DNA from: Herbaspirillum sp. ASV7
GTDB lineage: Bacteria; Pseudomonadota; Gammaproteobacteria; Burkholderiales; Burkholderiaceae_D
DNA length: 57,483 nt
Reading direction: 5' to 3'
Assembly (NCBI RefSeq): GCF_016429215.1
Contig: NZ_JAELUH010000032.1
Coordinates: 1 to 57,483, forward strand
Shown piece by piece: positions 36,385 to 45,299 of the stretch. The translations under genes and the position numbers were made by a program. Numbering within the stretch: position 1 is the first letter of the stretch; each line of letters starts with the position of its first letter. The notes beneath the pieces were generated by a model, which saw nothing but the letters and a program-made list of their open reading frames with translations, was not told where the DNA came from and did not search any database.

Positions 36385-37392
36385 ATGCAAGCCATACAGT
36401 TTTCTCAATTCGGGTTCGCGAACCTGCAACAGGTGGAGTTGCCGGAACCTAGCGCCGGGCCCGGGGAAGTGCTGGTACGCATTCATGCTGCGGCCCTGAA
36501 TTACCGAGACCGCCTGATCATCGAGGGCAGCTATTTGCCTGATCTCGCGTTGCCGGCTTCGCCCTTGTCCGATGGCGCGGGCGAGGTGGTGGAAGTCGGC
36601 CACGGGGTGACGCGCTGGAAAGTGGGAGACCGCGTCACCACCCACTACTCAAGCACGTGGATAGCAGGCCGTGCTCAGGCCCGGCATGCCGCTGGAAAGC
36701 TGGGCGGGCCGCAACCTGGCGTACTGCGGCAAATCATCGCCATTGACCAGCAAGCGCTGGTCGCCACTCCCGCCTATCTGGATGATGTACAGGCGGCCAC
36801 CTTGCCGATTGCAGCGCTCACTGCCTGGAATGCCCTGGAACAATGCGGCGCCAGCCCCGGACAAACGGTGCTGCTGCAAGGTACCGGCGGCGTGTCTTTA
36901 TTCGCCCTGCAGCTTGCCAGATTGCGAGGCGCCAGGGTCATTATCACCAGCAGCGACGATACCAAACTGGAACGCGCGCGCCAGCTTGGCGCTCACGACA
37001 CCATCAACTATCGCCGTACCGAACGGTGGTCAGTCGCGGTACGAGAACTGACAGCCGGCATCGGCGCAGACGTGGTGCTGGAGATGGGCGGCAGTCATAC
37101 TCTGGCGCAGTCCCTGGCATCGGTGCGCCACGGCGGCAATATTGCGGTGATCGGCTTTTTGGCTGGCACCGGCAACGGCCCCGATGTCGCGCGCGCCCTG
37201 GTATCGACACAAGCACGCCTGCAGGGAATCAGCGTGGGGCATCGTGAAAGTTTTGAGGCCATGTTATGCGCCATGACCTTGGCACGGATCAAGCCCGTCG
37301 TCGATCGCTGCTATGGCATGGAGGAACTCGCGGCGGCCTTCTCTCATATGGGGAGTGCGGAAAACTTCGGCAAGGTCGTCATCAGGCTCTAA
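36385..37392 (+). CDS. Zinc-independent medium-chain dehydrogenase/reductase (quinone oxidoreductase-like)
   Basis: 335 aa from ATG 36385 (MQAIQFSQFGFANLQQVELP), with CGGAG upstream. Two MDR domains: GroES-like (PGEVLVRIHAAALNYRDRLI), then a Rossmann domain whose nucleotide motif is LLQGTGGVSLFALQLARLRGA. No catalytic-zinc Cys/His set is present, and the structural-zinc cysteine loop is absent. Members reduce quinones or enones with NADPH, or act as zinc-free alcohol dehydrogenases. Likely controlled by the divergent LysR protein. Confidence 0.88.
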   Translation: MQAIQFSQFGFANLQQVELPEPSAGPGEVLVRIHAAALNYRDRLIIEGSYLPDLALPASPLSDGAGEVVEVGHGVTRWKVGDRVTTHYSSTWIAGRAQARHAAGKLGGPQPGVLRQIIAIDQQALVATPAYLDDVQAATLPIAALTAWNALEQCGASPGQTVLLQGTGGVSLFALQLARLRGARVIITSSDDTKLERARQLGAHDTINYRRTERWSVAVRELTAGIGADVVLEMGGSHTLAQSLASVRHGGNIAVIGFLAGTGNGPDVARALVSTQARLQGISVGHRESFEAMLCAMTLARIKPVVDRCYGMEELAAAFSHMGSAENFGKVVIRL

Positions 37393-37569
37393 GGGGGAAT
37401 TGGGTTCTGGTTCTGACATCCGACGCAGACCAGGGCCTGTTCAGTTCGTATCGCCACTGTAGCCATCGTTCGACTGATACAGCATGTGCTTGTATGCCGC
37501 ACCTTGTATCTGTTCCCTGCCGTGCCGGGCTTCTAGACTGGGGGCTTCTCCACGCTACGACTGCCTGCC

Positions 37570-38154
37570 ATGACTGAACTGCTGCCCCTGATGAGCTATT
37601 GCTTTGTGATGTCCGTCACACCCGGGCCAAACAACGTCATGCTGGCCACGACCGGCGCCAATTTCGGCTATCGCGGTGCGCTGCCGGTGATTCTCGGTAT
37701 CCAGGTCGGCATCTTCGTGCAGACCATGCTCATGTGCGTGGGGCTGGGCAGCGTGTTCATCGCGTATCCGATGACGCAACAGTTACTGCGGATCGCGGGC
37801 GCACTGTACCTGGTGTTGTTGGCCTGGAAGCTTGCAGCGGCCTCGGTGACCGGAACCGGCGCACCGAAGGCGGTGACGTTTGCGCAGGCGGTGCTGTTCC
37901 AGGCGCTGAACCCTAAAAGCTGGCTCAAGGCGGTCACCATGGCGTCGGTCTTTATGCCTTCGCAGGGCAACATGCTCGCCAGTGCACTGCTGTTGTCCGT
38001 GATCGGCACCGTGGTGGGCATGCCGTGCAACACCCTGTGGGCGCTGTTCGGTGTCTCCATCCGCAATGTGCTGAAGGCACCCCGCAACCAGCGCATATTC
38101 AATCTGCTGATGGGGTCCATTCTGGTAGTGCTCTCGGTGATGTTTTTACGCTAG
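37570..38154 (+). CDS. LysE/RhtB-family amino acid exporter
   Basis: 194 aa with about six TM segments. The family opening SVTPGPNNVMLATTGANFGYRGALP is followed by GALYLVLLAWKL and FQALNPKSWLKA. It exports an amino acid or derivative through the inner membrane. A MocR-type regulator begins 9 bp downstream on the same strand, so they probably share a transcript. The upstream 177 bp contains TTGTAT repeats (37490, 37504), possibly regulatory but weak. Confidence 0.9.
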   Translation: MTELLPLMSYCFVMSVTPGPNNVMLATTGANFGYRGALPVILGIQVGIFVQTMLMCVGLGSVFIAYPMTQQLLRIAGALYLVLLAWKLAAASVTGTGAPKAVTFAQAVLFQALNPKSWLKAVTMASVFMPSQGNMLASALLLSVIGTVVGMPCNTLWALFGVSIRNVLKAPRNQRIFNLLMGSILVVLSVMFLR

Positions 38155-38163
38155 ACTTCCTCG

Positions 38164-39624
38164 ATGTTCTCCATCGATCGCTCCTCACCCATCGCCCTGT
38201 TCAAGCAGGTCGAGGACGCATTACGCCAGCAGATCGCGCAACGCATCCTGCCTGGCGGCACCAAGCTGCCGTCGATCCGCCAGCTCTCCACCCAGCTCGC
38301 GGTCAGCACCAATACCGTGGTGCTGGCTTATGACAGGCTGGTGGCCGCAGGTGTCATCGAAACGCACGGCACGGCGGGCTTCTTCGTCTGTACACCGACA
38401 GAGGGCGGCCGCGACGTTCTCGACGAGGTGGCGCTAGAAGCGGGTCAGGAGCAGGAGCCGGTTTGGCTAATCCAGCAAGTGAACGAGCAGCGGCCGGGAT
38501 TACTGCAGGCCAGCAGCGGAGCCTTGCCGCCGACTTGGCTGCAGGACGCAGTGCCGGCGGCCGCCGTGCAACGTGGCTTGGCGCGCAGCGCTGCCGGCAT
38601 GGCCTCGCGCTGTCCGCCGCAAGGACTGGCCGAACTGCGCGAGCAGATCGCGCTGCTGTTGCGTGGCATCGGCATCGCCGCAGAAGCCAGCCACATCCTC
38701 ACCACCTTTGGCGGCACCCATGCAATCGATCTGATCTGCCGCACGTTTCTGCAACCCGGCGATACGGTGCTGGTGGAAGACCCTGGATACTTCCTGATGT
38801 TCGGCAGGCTGCGCCAGGACGGCGTGCGCTTGCTGCCCATCAAGCGCCGCCCCGACGGGCTAGACCTGGACGAACTGGAAGCCGCTTGCCGCGAACACCG
38901 GCCGCGCCTGCTGTTCGTGCAGACGGCGTTGCACAATCCCACCGGATGGAGCAGTAGCGCCACCAATCTGCACAAGGTGCTGATGATGGCGCAACAGTAT
39001 GGTTTCCTGATCGCCGAAGACGACGTGCACGGCCATTTCCAGCAGGGCCACAGCACGCGTCTGGCGTCGCTGTCCGGACTGGATGGCGTGATCTACTACT
39101 CCAGCCTGTGCAAGGCGTTGAGCCCGGCGCTGCGCATGGGTTACCTGGCCGCCCGGCCCTCACTGCTCAAGCTGCTGATGCGCACCAAGATCCACAGCAT
39201 CATGACGTTGCCGGCGTTGAACGAATACGTTCTGCTGGAAGTGCTCAAGGCCGGCAACCTGCGCAAGCACCTGGAGCGGCTGCAACGCAAGATCATGGTG
39301 GCGCGCCACGCCAGCATGCAGCAGCTGAGCGCGGCCGGCGTGCTGTTTGAGCAGCCCGGTGATGCGGGAATCTTCCTGTGGGGCAGCATGCCGGAAGGGC
39401 TGGATGTGGACCTGCTGGTGCAGGACGCCTACCGCAACGAGATCCTGATGATGCGTGGCGCCGCGTTCTCTGCCAACGACACGCCCGACCAGCATATCCG
39501 CTTCAACGTCGCCTTCAGTCAGCATCCCCGCGTGAGCGCCTACCTCGATGAACGCCTGCGCGCCGTGGCAGGCGCGCGCTCAAGCCTGGCCCGCGTCAGC
39601 GGTGCCACCAGAAGAATGGCTTGA
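38164..39624 (+). CDS. MocR-type PLP-dependent GntR regulator
   Basis: 486 aa. An N-terminal GntR winged HTH (about 10-75, SIRQLSTQLAVSTNTVVLAYDRL) is joined to a fold-type I aminotransferase-like domain (about 115-470). PLP-binding lysine is K317 (SLCKALSPALRMGYL), and the upstream cofactor residues HNPTGWSSSA and IAEDDVHG are present. MocR proteins sense a PLP-reactive metabolite, often an amino acid, fitting the LysE-family exporter that immediately precedes it. The C-terminus is extended by an Arg/Ala-rich tail. Confidence 0.92.
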   Translation: MFSIDRSSPIALFKQVEDALRQQIAQRILPGGTKLPSIRQLSTQLAVSTNTVVLAYDRLVAAGVIETHGTAGFFVCTPTEGGRDVLDEVALEAGQEQEPVWLIQQVNEQRPGLLQASSGALPPTWLQDAVPAAAVQRGLARSAAGMASRCPPQGLAELREQIALLLRGIGIAAEASHILTTFGGTHAIDLICRTFLQPGDTVLVEDPGYFLMFGRLRQDGVRLLPIKRRPDGLDLDELEAACREHRPRLLFVQTALHNPTGWSSSATNLHKVLMMAQQYGFLIAEDDVHGHFQQGHSTRLASLSGLDGVIYYSSLCKALSPALRMGYLAARPSLLKLLMRTKIHSIMTLPALNEYVLLEVLKAGNLRKHLERLQRKIMVARHASMQQLSAAGVLFEQPGDAGIFLWGSMPEGLDVDLLVQDAYRNEILMMRGAAFSANDTPDQHIRFNVAFSQHPRVSAYLDERLRAVAGARSSLARVSGATRRMA

Positions 39625-39790
39625 CTGGGCCAATGCCCGCCGGCTGCATACCGCATCGTGCTTCTTCAGGGTACGGCAACAGTTCATCGTTGCGCTTGCT
39701 TCCGCGTTGACACCGTTGGCGCTGCCGTCTTCAATGTGGACGGTGAGCGATGCGCGGGAAACAATCAGTCCCGCCCCGCCTGTGCGTTGA

Positions 39791-40822
39791 TCATCTGCTC
39801 CTGCCGTTCTGCCCTGAACCCTCGGCAGGCCTTCCCAGCCAGCCTTTGGCACTGGCGCCGTAGACCGCTTTGCGGGCACGGTTCAATCCCCCCAGCGGAC
39901 GAAAGGTCTCGGGACAATTCCACGGGTTGAAGGCCATGCCATCGACCTTCTGGCGGTCGGCGAGCGCCTTGGCGCTGCCAAGATCCTGGGCCGGAATGGT
40001 CACGGTGGCCACGCCGATGAATGGCGAATCGCTCTCGCGCCATTCCACGCTGCCGTCCTCGATCGGTGTCTTCTCCGGGTTCACATAGCGTTGCACGGCC
40101 AGGGTGTAGCGGATATCACCCGATGCGGCACGCCGTCCCAGTTCGTTGGCGAGGTCATCCGGGTCCGTGATGTTGGGCGTTCGTCCATTCCTGGTCGCCA
40201 TCGGCATGAGCGTGTAGCGCACCGGGCCGGCGGCGCCCCACAAGAGCGGTGCACGGCTCCAGAACTGCTCGGAGGCGATGGACTCGATGGCGCGGCTTCC
40301 GCTACGCACGTTCTTGATGATGCGAATGGTCTCACCAAGGCCGAACTTCAACACGAATCTGATCAGCATGAGGCGCTTGGACCCCGTGGCGATCTTCGCC
40401 ACCTCCATGAACTGCCATGCATCCCGCGCATGCGAGACCGGATAATTGGTCATCAGGAAATCATGGAACTCATGCTCTGCGATGTGCACACGGATGGCCG
40501 CGCCGCGCATGTCCGCCTTGGTATCTGGCATGTGCAGCGGCGATGCATTGGAAAAGCGGATAGTCGCGGTGAAACTGGCGGCGGGCTGGAAATAGCCGGT
40601 GGCGAGATCAGCGGGCAAATCGGGAGAAACGCTCAATCTGGCGTTCATGACACCGGCGATCACCTTGGCATGCAGGGTGCGGTCGGGCGACTTGTTGCTG
40701 GCCTGGGCAATGCGGCGCTGAATGTCGAGAATATCGCGCGCGTAGCCATCGATGAGTATGCGTTCGACCTGCTCCGAACCGCCGGCATACTCTTCCTTCC
40801 ATAAGGTCTGTGTTGTCTGCAT
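39791..40822 (-). CDS. Catalase-like heme protein
   Basis: 343 aa from ATG 40822 (MQTTQTLWKEEYAG). The segment FTATIRFSNASPLHMPDTKADMRGAAIRVH (read in parts) corresponds to the catalase core around the distal side, and DSPFIGVATVTIPAQ plus FNPWNCPETFRPLGGLNRAR matches the short catalase-like (SrpA-type) group. The canonical proximal heme Tyr motif (RxxxY) is not obvious, so true catalase activity is doubtful; peroxidase or lipid-hydroperoxide chemistry is possible. It lies 75 bp after poxB on the same strand, probably cotranscribed. Confidence 0.75.
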   Translation of the reverse strand: MQTTQTLWKEEYAGGSEQVERILIDGYARDILDIQRRIAQASNKSPDRTLHAKVIAGVMNARLSVSPDLPADLATGYFQPAASFTATIRFSNASPLHMPDTKADMRGAAIRVHIAEHEFHDFLMTNYPVSHARDAWQFMEVAKIATGSKRLMLIRFVLKFGLGETIRIIKNVRSGSRAIESIASEQFWSRAPLLWGAAGPVRYTLMPMATRNGRTPNITDPDDLANELGRRAASGDIRYTLAVQRYVNPEKTPIEDGSVEWRESDSPFIGVATVTIPAQDLGSAKALADRQKVDGMAFNPWNCPETFRPLGGLNRARKAVYGASAKGWLGRPAEGSGQNGRSR

Positions 40823-40897
40823 GATCCATTCTCTTGTTGTGACGTGATACCTGGGCGGCATCCGTGTGCCATCGCGGATGCCGGTCGGCCAGCGAGA

Positions 40898-42610
40898 TCA
40901 GATGAAATTCTCGGTGATCATCTCCCAGACTTCGGCGCCCTTCCCGTTCAGTACCGCCTTGGCGGTGTACAAGCTCATTCCCACCGCCGACTCCAGCGCG
41001 ATGAAAGGCGGCATGACCAATTCCATGGCATTGACCTTGACCTCCAGCAGCGCCGGGCCGGGCTGGGCCAGCCATTGCCCGATAGCCTCGGGAAGCGCCT
41101 CTACCTCATCGACGCGTCTGCCCCACATTCCCGCCGCAGTGGCGAGCGCACCGAAGTCAGGATTATGCAGATGGGTAAAGGTGTTGAGCATGCCTTCGGC
41201 CTTCTGTTCAATCTCGACAAAGCCCAGCTTGCTGTTATTGAAAATGACGATCTTGATGGGCAGTGCTTCCTGCACGATGGTCAACATATCGCCCATCAGC
41301 ATGGTGAAGCCGCCATCGCCGCACATGGCAATGACCTGGCGCTCGGGCTGGCACTTCTGCAGACCGATCGCCGACGAGATGCCGCCGGCCATGGTGCCAT
41401 GCAGGAGGCTGGAGAAAAACCGTCTCTTGCCGTTGCCCTCGACATGCCGCAGCGTCCAGACCACCGGGGTGCCGTCGTCACAAGCGAACAGCGCATCTTC
41501 CTGGGCGTGGGTACTGACCAGATTGGCGACATAGACCCCGGAGATGCCTGCATGCCTGCCTGGCTGGGCGTGCTCCAGTGCACTGGCCTGAATTTCATGA
41601 TAGCGCCGCACGTATTTCTCGCGGAACTGCTCGTCCTCGCGTTGCCGCAGGCGCGGCAACAAGGCTGCCAGCGTGGCCTGGATATCGCCGGTCAAACCCA
41701 GGTCGACCGGGTGACGGCGACCGATATGGCAGGCATCGATATCGATCTGGATGATCTTCGCCTTGGCTGGATAGAACTGGCTCCAGGCAAAGTCTGCCCC
41801 CAGCATCAAAAGGGTGTCGCATTCGAGCACGGCGCGGTAGGCGGCCTCGTTGCCGATCAGGCCGGTCATGCCCACATCGCCGGGGTTCATATGTTCCAGA
41901 AAGTCCTTGGCGCGTGAGGTGCGCGCCACCGGCGCCTTGAGCGCCTGGGCCACGGCCATGATCTCGGCATGTGCCCCCTTGCAGCCGGACCCTCCATAGA
42001 TGGTGACATTGCCGCCGGCATTGAGCAGGTCGGCGATGCGGTCAAGGTCGTCATCCGCAGGCCGGATCAGCGGGGAGCTCAGATGCAGCCCATAGGGAAG
42101 TTCCTTGGCGGCGTCTTCCCTGGAGACATCGGCCGGCACGATCAGCACGGCCACGCCCTTCTTGGCCAGCGCAGCCTGGCAGGCCGCCACGGTCTTGCGT
42201 CTGGCCTGGTCGGCCGAATAGATCATGTCGCAATAGACGGAGCTTTCGCTGTAGAGCCGCTTCAGATCGACCTCCTGAACAGACTCGAAACCCAGGTCCT
42301 TGCGGATGATCTGACTGGCGATCAGCAAGACCGGAGCGCGATTGCGGTGGGCATCGTAGATGCCGTTGATGAAGTGCAGACTGCCAGGCCCGCAGCTGCC
42401 GGCGCAGGCCACCAGATTGCCACTGAGCTGCGCTTCGGCCGATGCGGCAAAGGCACCGGCCTCCTCATGGCGGGTGGTGACCCATTCGATCGAGCTCTTG
42501 TCGATCGCCTCGGCGATACGGTTGAGCGTATCTCCCACTACGCCATAGCAGCGCTTGACACCGACCGTCTCAAGCACCTCGATGATGACGTCAGCAACCT
42601 TCTTACTCAT
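40898..42610 (-). CDS. poxB: Pyruvate dehydrogenase (quinone) / pyruvate oxidase
   Basis: 570 aa ThDP enzyme, about the length of E. coli PoxB (572). Catalytic glutamate E50 (TRHEEAGAF), ThDP/Mg motif GDGG at about 432 continuing to IFNNSKLG, and FAD-domain features between. PoxB decarboxylates pyruvate to acetate and CO2, passing electrons to ubiquinone. The C-terminus (AKAVLNGKGAEVWEMITENF) resembles PoxB's membrane-binding tail. ATG 42610 follows GGAG; TTG 42622 is rejected. A TCCCCC/GGGGGA dyad lies 146 bp upstream. H2O2-forming pyruvate oxidase is the alternative, which would suit the catalase-like neighbour. Confidence 0.88.
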   Translation of the reverse strand: MSKKVADVIIEVLETVGVKRCYGVVGDTLNRIAEAIDKSSIEWVTTRHEEAGAFAASAEAQLSGNLVACAGSCGPGSLHFINGIYDAHRNRAPVLLIASQIIRKDLGFESVQEVDLKRLYSESSVYCDMIYSADQARRKTVAACQAALAKKGVAVLIVPADVSREDAAKELPYGLHLSSPLIRPADDDLDRIADLLNAGGNVTIYGGSGCKGAHAEIMAVAQALKAPVARTSRAKDFLEHMNPGDVGMTGLIGNEAAYRAVLECDTLLMLGADFAWSQFYPAKAKIIQIDIDACHIGRRHPVDLGLTGDIQATLAALLPRLRQREDEQFREKYVRRYHEIQASALEHAQPGRHAGISGVYVANLVSTHAQEDALFACDDGTPVVWTLRHVEGNGKRRFFSSLLHGTMAGGISSAIGLQKCQPERQVIAMCGDGGFTMLMGDMLTIVQEALPIKIVIFNNSKLGFVEIEQKAEGMLNTFTHLHNPDFGALATAAGMWGRRVDEVEALPEAIGQWLAQPGPALLEVKVNAMELVMPPFIALESAVGMSLYTAKAVLNGKGAEVWEMITENFI

Positions 42611-42755
42611 AACTTTCTCCAAGGGTGAGGGAGTGCCCTGCGTGAGGGAACGATGGTATGGCGCGAGGGAAGATCAGAAGGTCATGGCGACTTATTCCCT
42701 ATGCCTTCTGGCGCAGCAACGACGTCATCACTATGGCATGCGCCAGCGCTGATCT

Positions 42756-42777
42756 CTATCCCCCGCTTGGGGGAATG
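42756..42777. promoter_or_regulatory. G/C dyad site A (upstream of poxB)
   Basis: CTATCCCCCGCTTGGGGGAA carries TCCCCC-N4-GGGGGA (42759-42774). Two related sites occur at 47015 and 47772. It lies 146 bp upstream of the poxB start and 60 bp beyond the stop of the outer-membrane factor gene. Confidence 0.6.
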
Positions 42778-42837
42778 TGATGCTGACGATGAGGATGGTC
42801 ATTTCCGTGCGTGACGAGATCACCGGCGACAGCGCCC

Positions 42838-44235
42838 TCAGCGGGTGACGGCAGATCCTGTACCGGCTTGCCAGCCACCACCCAATGCGTGCATCAGGTT
42901 GATGGCGCTCTGGAACTGATCCAAACGCGACTGCACCAGCGCCAGCTGGGCACTGAGCAGGTTGCGTTGCGCGTCCAGCGTATCGAGGCGGCTGGCGTAG
43001 CCTTCCTGGTAGCGCCTCGTCGCCAGCGCGAAGGTGTGCGCGAGGATATCGCGCTGGCTGAGCAGATGTCCGTACTGCCGCTGAAACTGCGCGTTGGCCG
43101 CAAGCTGGTTCTCGACTTCCTGGAATGCCTGCAGAACGACCTTTCGGTAGGCGTAAGCAGCCTCCTCGCGCTCGGCCAGCACCGCTTCCTGTTGCGACTG
43201 CAAGCGCCCGAAGTCGAACAGCGGGGCCAGCACGCTGCTGCCCAGGGACCAGACCTTCACGGGGCTGACATGCACCAGCGTGGAGCCGACAAAACCTCCC
43301 GAGGCTGCGATCCGGATGTCGGGCAAGAAGGCCGCGCGCACCGCATCGAGCGTCTTGTCGCTGGCGGCCAGGCGTGCCTCGGCGGCGGCGATGTCCGGGC
43401 GGTGTCGCAGTAGCGCAGCAGGCACCGAGGCGGGGATGACGGGCAGCACACGGGTATCGAAGTCGGCGCCGCGTTCAATGGGACCAGGTGAACGTCCCAG
43501 CAAGCCACTCAGGCTGTTTTCCGTCTGGCTGATGGCCAGTACCACCGCCGGTCGCAACTGCAGGGTCGACTCCAGTTCTGCCTGCGCCCGCGCCAGATCC
43601 AGTGCGTTGGAATAGCCTGCATCGAAGCGCGCCAGCTCCGTGCGCAACTGCTCCTGCCTCACCCTGGCGGTGGCATCGATGATGTCGATGCGCTTGTCCA
43701 GTGCCAGCAGGCTGAAATAAGCCAGGACGACGGTCGTACTGACCGCCAGGCGCACGGTATCGCGGGCGTGCTGACTCGCCAGCAGGTTCAGTCTGGCGGC
43801 CTCGCTGGCCGCACGCAGTCGACCGAAAAGATCCACATCGAAACCGACCTGGACCTGTGCTTCACCAGCGGTCTGCTCTTCGGGGATACCAAACCCCGGA
43901 TTGACCTGGCGACTACGACCTCCCTGCATCGCCAGCTGTACATCCGGCAAACGCTGGGCCCGCGCCTGCCCCAGTTGTGCACGGGCCAGACGCACGCGCG
44001 CCGCCGCCATCGCTATATCGTCGTTTTGCAGCAAGGCTTCGCTGACCAGGCGATCGAGCATGGGGTCACCGAAGATCTTCCACCAGTCCGCTGGCAAGGT
44101 ACTCTCGCCGGTGTGAGCAGCCGTGCGCCAGCCAGCAGGGGGATCGATGCGGGCATCCGGCGGCAGCGCCTCCCTTACCCTCGCGCACCCGCTCAACAGA
44201 GCGGCGAACGCAATGAGACAGTCGCGCCGCCTCAT
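42838..44235 (-). CDS. Outer-membrane factor of tripartite efflux pump (NodT family)
   Basis: 465 aa TolC-fold lipoprotein. The signal ends in a perfect lipobox (LLSGC), so Cys is lipidated. Two OEP repeats are visible: LVSEALLQNDDIAMAAARVRLARAQ and the second beginning at ALLRHRPDIAAAEARLAASD, the classic NodT motif. Start ATG 44235 overlaps the stop of the adaptor gene (ATGA). It completes a pump with the MFS and HlyD-type genes upstream. Confidence 0.92.
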   Translation of the reverse strand: MRRRDCLIAFAALLSGCARVREALPPDARIDPPAGWRTAAHTGESTLPADWWKIFGDPMLDRLVSEALLQNDDIAMAAARVRLARAQLGQARAQRLPDVQLAMQGGRSRQVNPGFGIPEEQTAGEAQVQVGFDVDLFGRLRAASEAARLNLLASQHARDTVRLAVSTTVVLAYFSLLALDKRIDIIDATARVRQEQLRTELARFDAGYSNALDLARAQAELESTLQLRPAVVLAISQTENSLSGLLGRSPGPIERGADFDTRVLPVIPASVPAALLRHRPDIAAAEARLAASDKTLDAVRAAFLPDIRIAASGGFVGSTLVHVSPVKVWSLGSSVLAPLFDFGRLQSQQEAVLAEREEAAYAYRKVVLQAFQEVENQLAANAQFQRQYGHLLSQRDILAHTFALATRRYQEGYASRLDTLDAQRNLLSAQLALVQSRLDQFQSAINLMHALGGGWQAGTGSAVTR

Positions 44236-45299
44236 GAAGATGGGTCCGTCTGAATACGCGTGATCACCGACATCCCCGGGCGCAAGCGGCTGGCCCATTG
44301 CTGGGCATCATCGACACTGATGCGCACGCCGATGCGCTGGGGTACCTTGACGAAGTTGCCGGTGGCGTTGTCCGGCTTGAGCACGGAAAATTCGCTGGCG
44401 GCGGCTGGTGCGATCTGCTCCAGATGTCCATGCAACACCGCGCCGCCCAGGGCATCCACACTGAAGCTGACTGCTTGTCCGATACGCATGTGCTGCGTCT
44501 GCGCCTCCTTGTAGTTGGCGATGATCCAGCGTTCATCAGGCACCAGCGCCATGAGCTGAGTGCCATTGGTGACGTATTGTCCGCGCCGCACACCGACCTC
44601 GCCCAGCTGGCCGGCCTCGGGCGCCCGGATCACGGTGTGATCCAGATCGATACGGGCGGCATTGAGCTGGGCCTGGGCGGCGGCCACGGCGGCTTCCAGG
44701 CCGCCTCGTGCGGTCTTGACCGTCATGATGGCTTGCTCGGCCTGCTCCCTGGATGCCATTGCCTGGCGGACCTGGGCTTCGCTTTGCGCCTGCGCGGCCA
44801 GGGTCTGGTCGTACTCTCTTTTCGACACCGATCCGTCGGCGACCAGCTTGCTGGCCCGCTCCAGGTCGGCGGTGCTGCGCACCAGCTGCGCCTGGGCATT
44901 GAGCAAGGCGGCCTGTTGCGCATGCAGCGCGGCCTCCGAGGAGAGCCTTGCCTGCAGGTTGTTGGCCAGATTGGCCTGGGCAGCCTGCAGATTGGCACTG
45001 GCCTGCTCCACCCTGGCGACATAGAGCCGGTCATCGATGCGGACCAGGACATCATTGGCCTGGACCCGCTGATAGTCTTGCTTGAGCACCTCGATCACAT
45101 AGCCACTGACCTGCGGCGAGAACACCGTGGTACGGCCACGTACGTAGGCGTTCTCGGTGACCTCGCCGCTGCGCCAGGGCAGCCAGCCCCAGGCGCTGGC
45201 GATGGCCAGCAATGCCAGCAGCATGAGTGCCAGAATCAGGATATTGAGGAGGATGGCGCGCTTCGGAGGCCGCCATGTGGGGGTTGCAGATGACGTCAT
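44232..45299 (-). CDS. HlyD/EmrA-type membrane fusion protein
   Basis: 355 aa from ATG 45299, which overlaps the stop of the MFS gene (ATGA); the longer open frame upstream is antisense-like extension into that gene. One N-terminal TM helix (about 15-38), then a lipoyl-like half motif (VFSPQVSGYVIEVLKQDYQRV), a long alpha-helical coiled-coil hairpin rich in Ala/Gln (about 75-190) and the second half motif (VIRAPEAGQLGEVGVRRGQYV). It links the EmrB-like porter to the outer-membrane factor. Confidence 0.9.
   Translation of the reverse strand: MTSSATPTWRPPKRAILLNILILALMLLALLAIASAWGWLPWRSGEVTENAYVRGRTTVFSPQVSGYVIEVLKQDYQRVQANDVLVRIDDRLYVARVEQASANLQAAQANLANNLQARLSSEAALHAQQAALLNAQAQLVRSTADLERASKLVADGSVSKREYDQTLAAQAQSEAQVRQAMASREQAEQAIMTVKTARGGLEAAVAAAQAQLNAARIDLDHTVIRAPEAGQLGEVGVRRGQYVTNGTQLMALVPDERWIIANYKEAQTQHMRIGQAVSFSVDALGGAVLHGHLEQIAPAAASEFSVLKPDNATGNFVKVPQRIGVRISVDDAQQWASRLRPGMSVITRIQTDPSS

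Noticed and set aside
37490-37510. TTGTAT direct repeats upstream of the LysE-family gene as a MocR site
   Set aside because: Too short and AT-biased to be convincing; the MocR gene is downstream rather than divergent.
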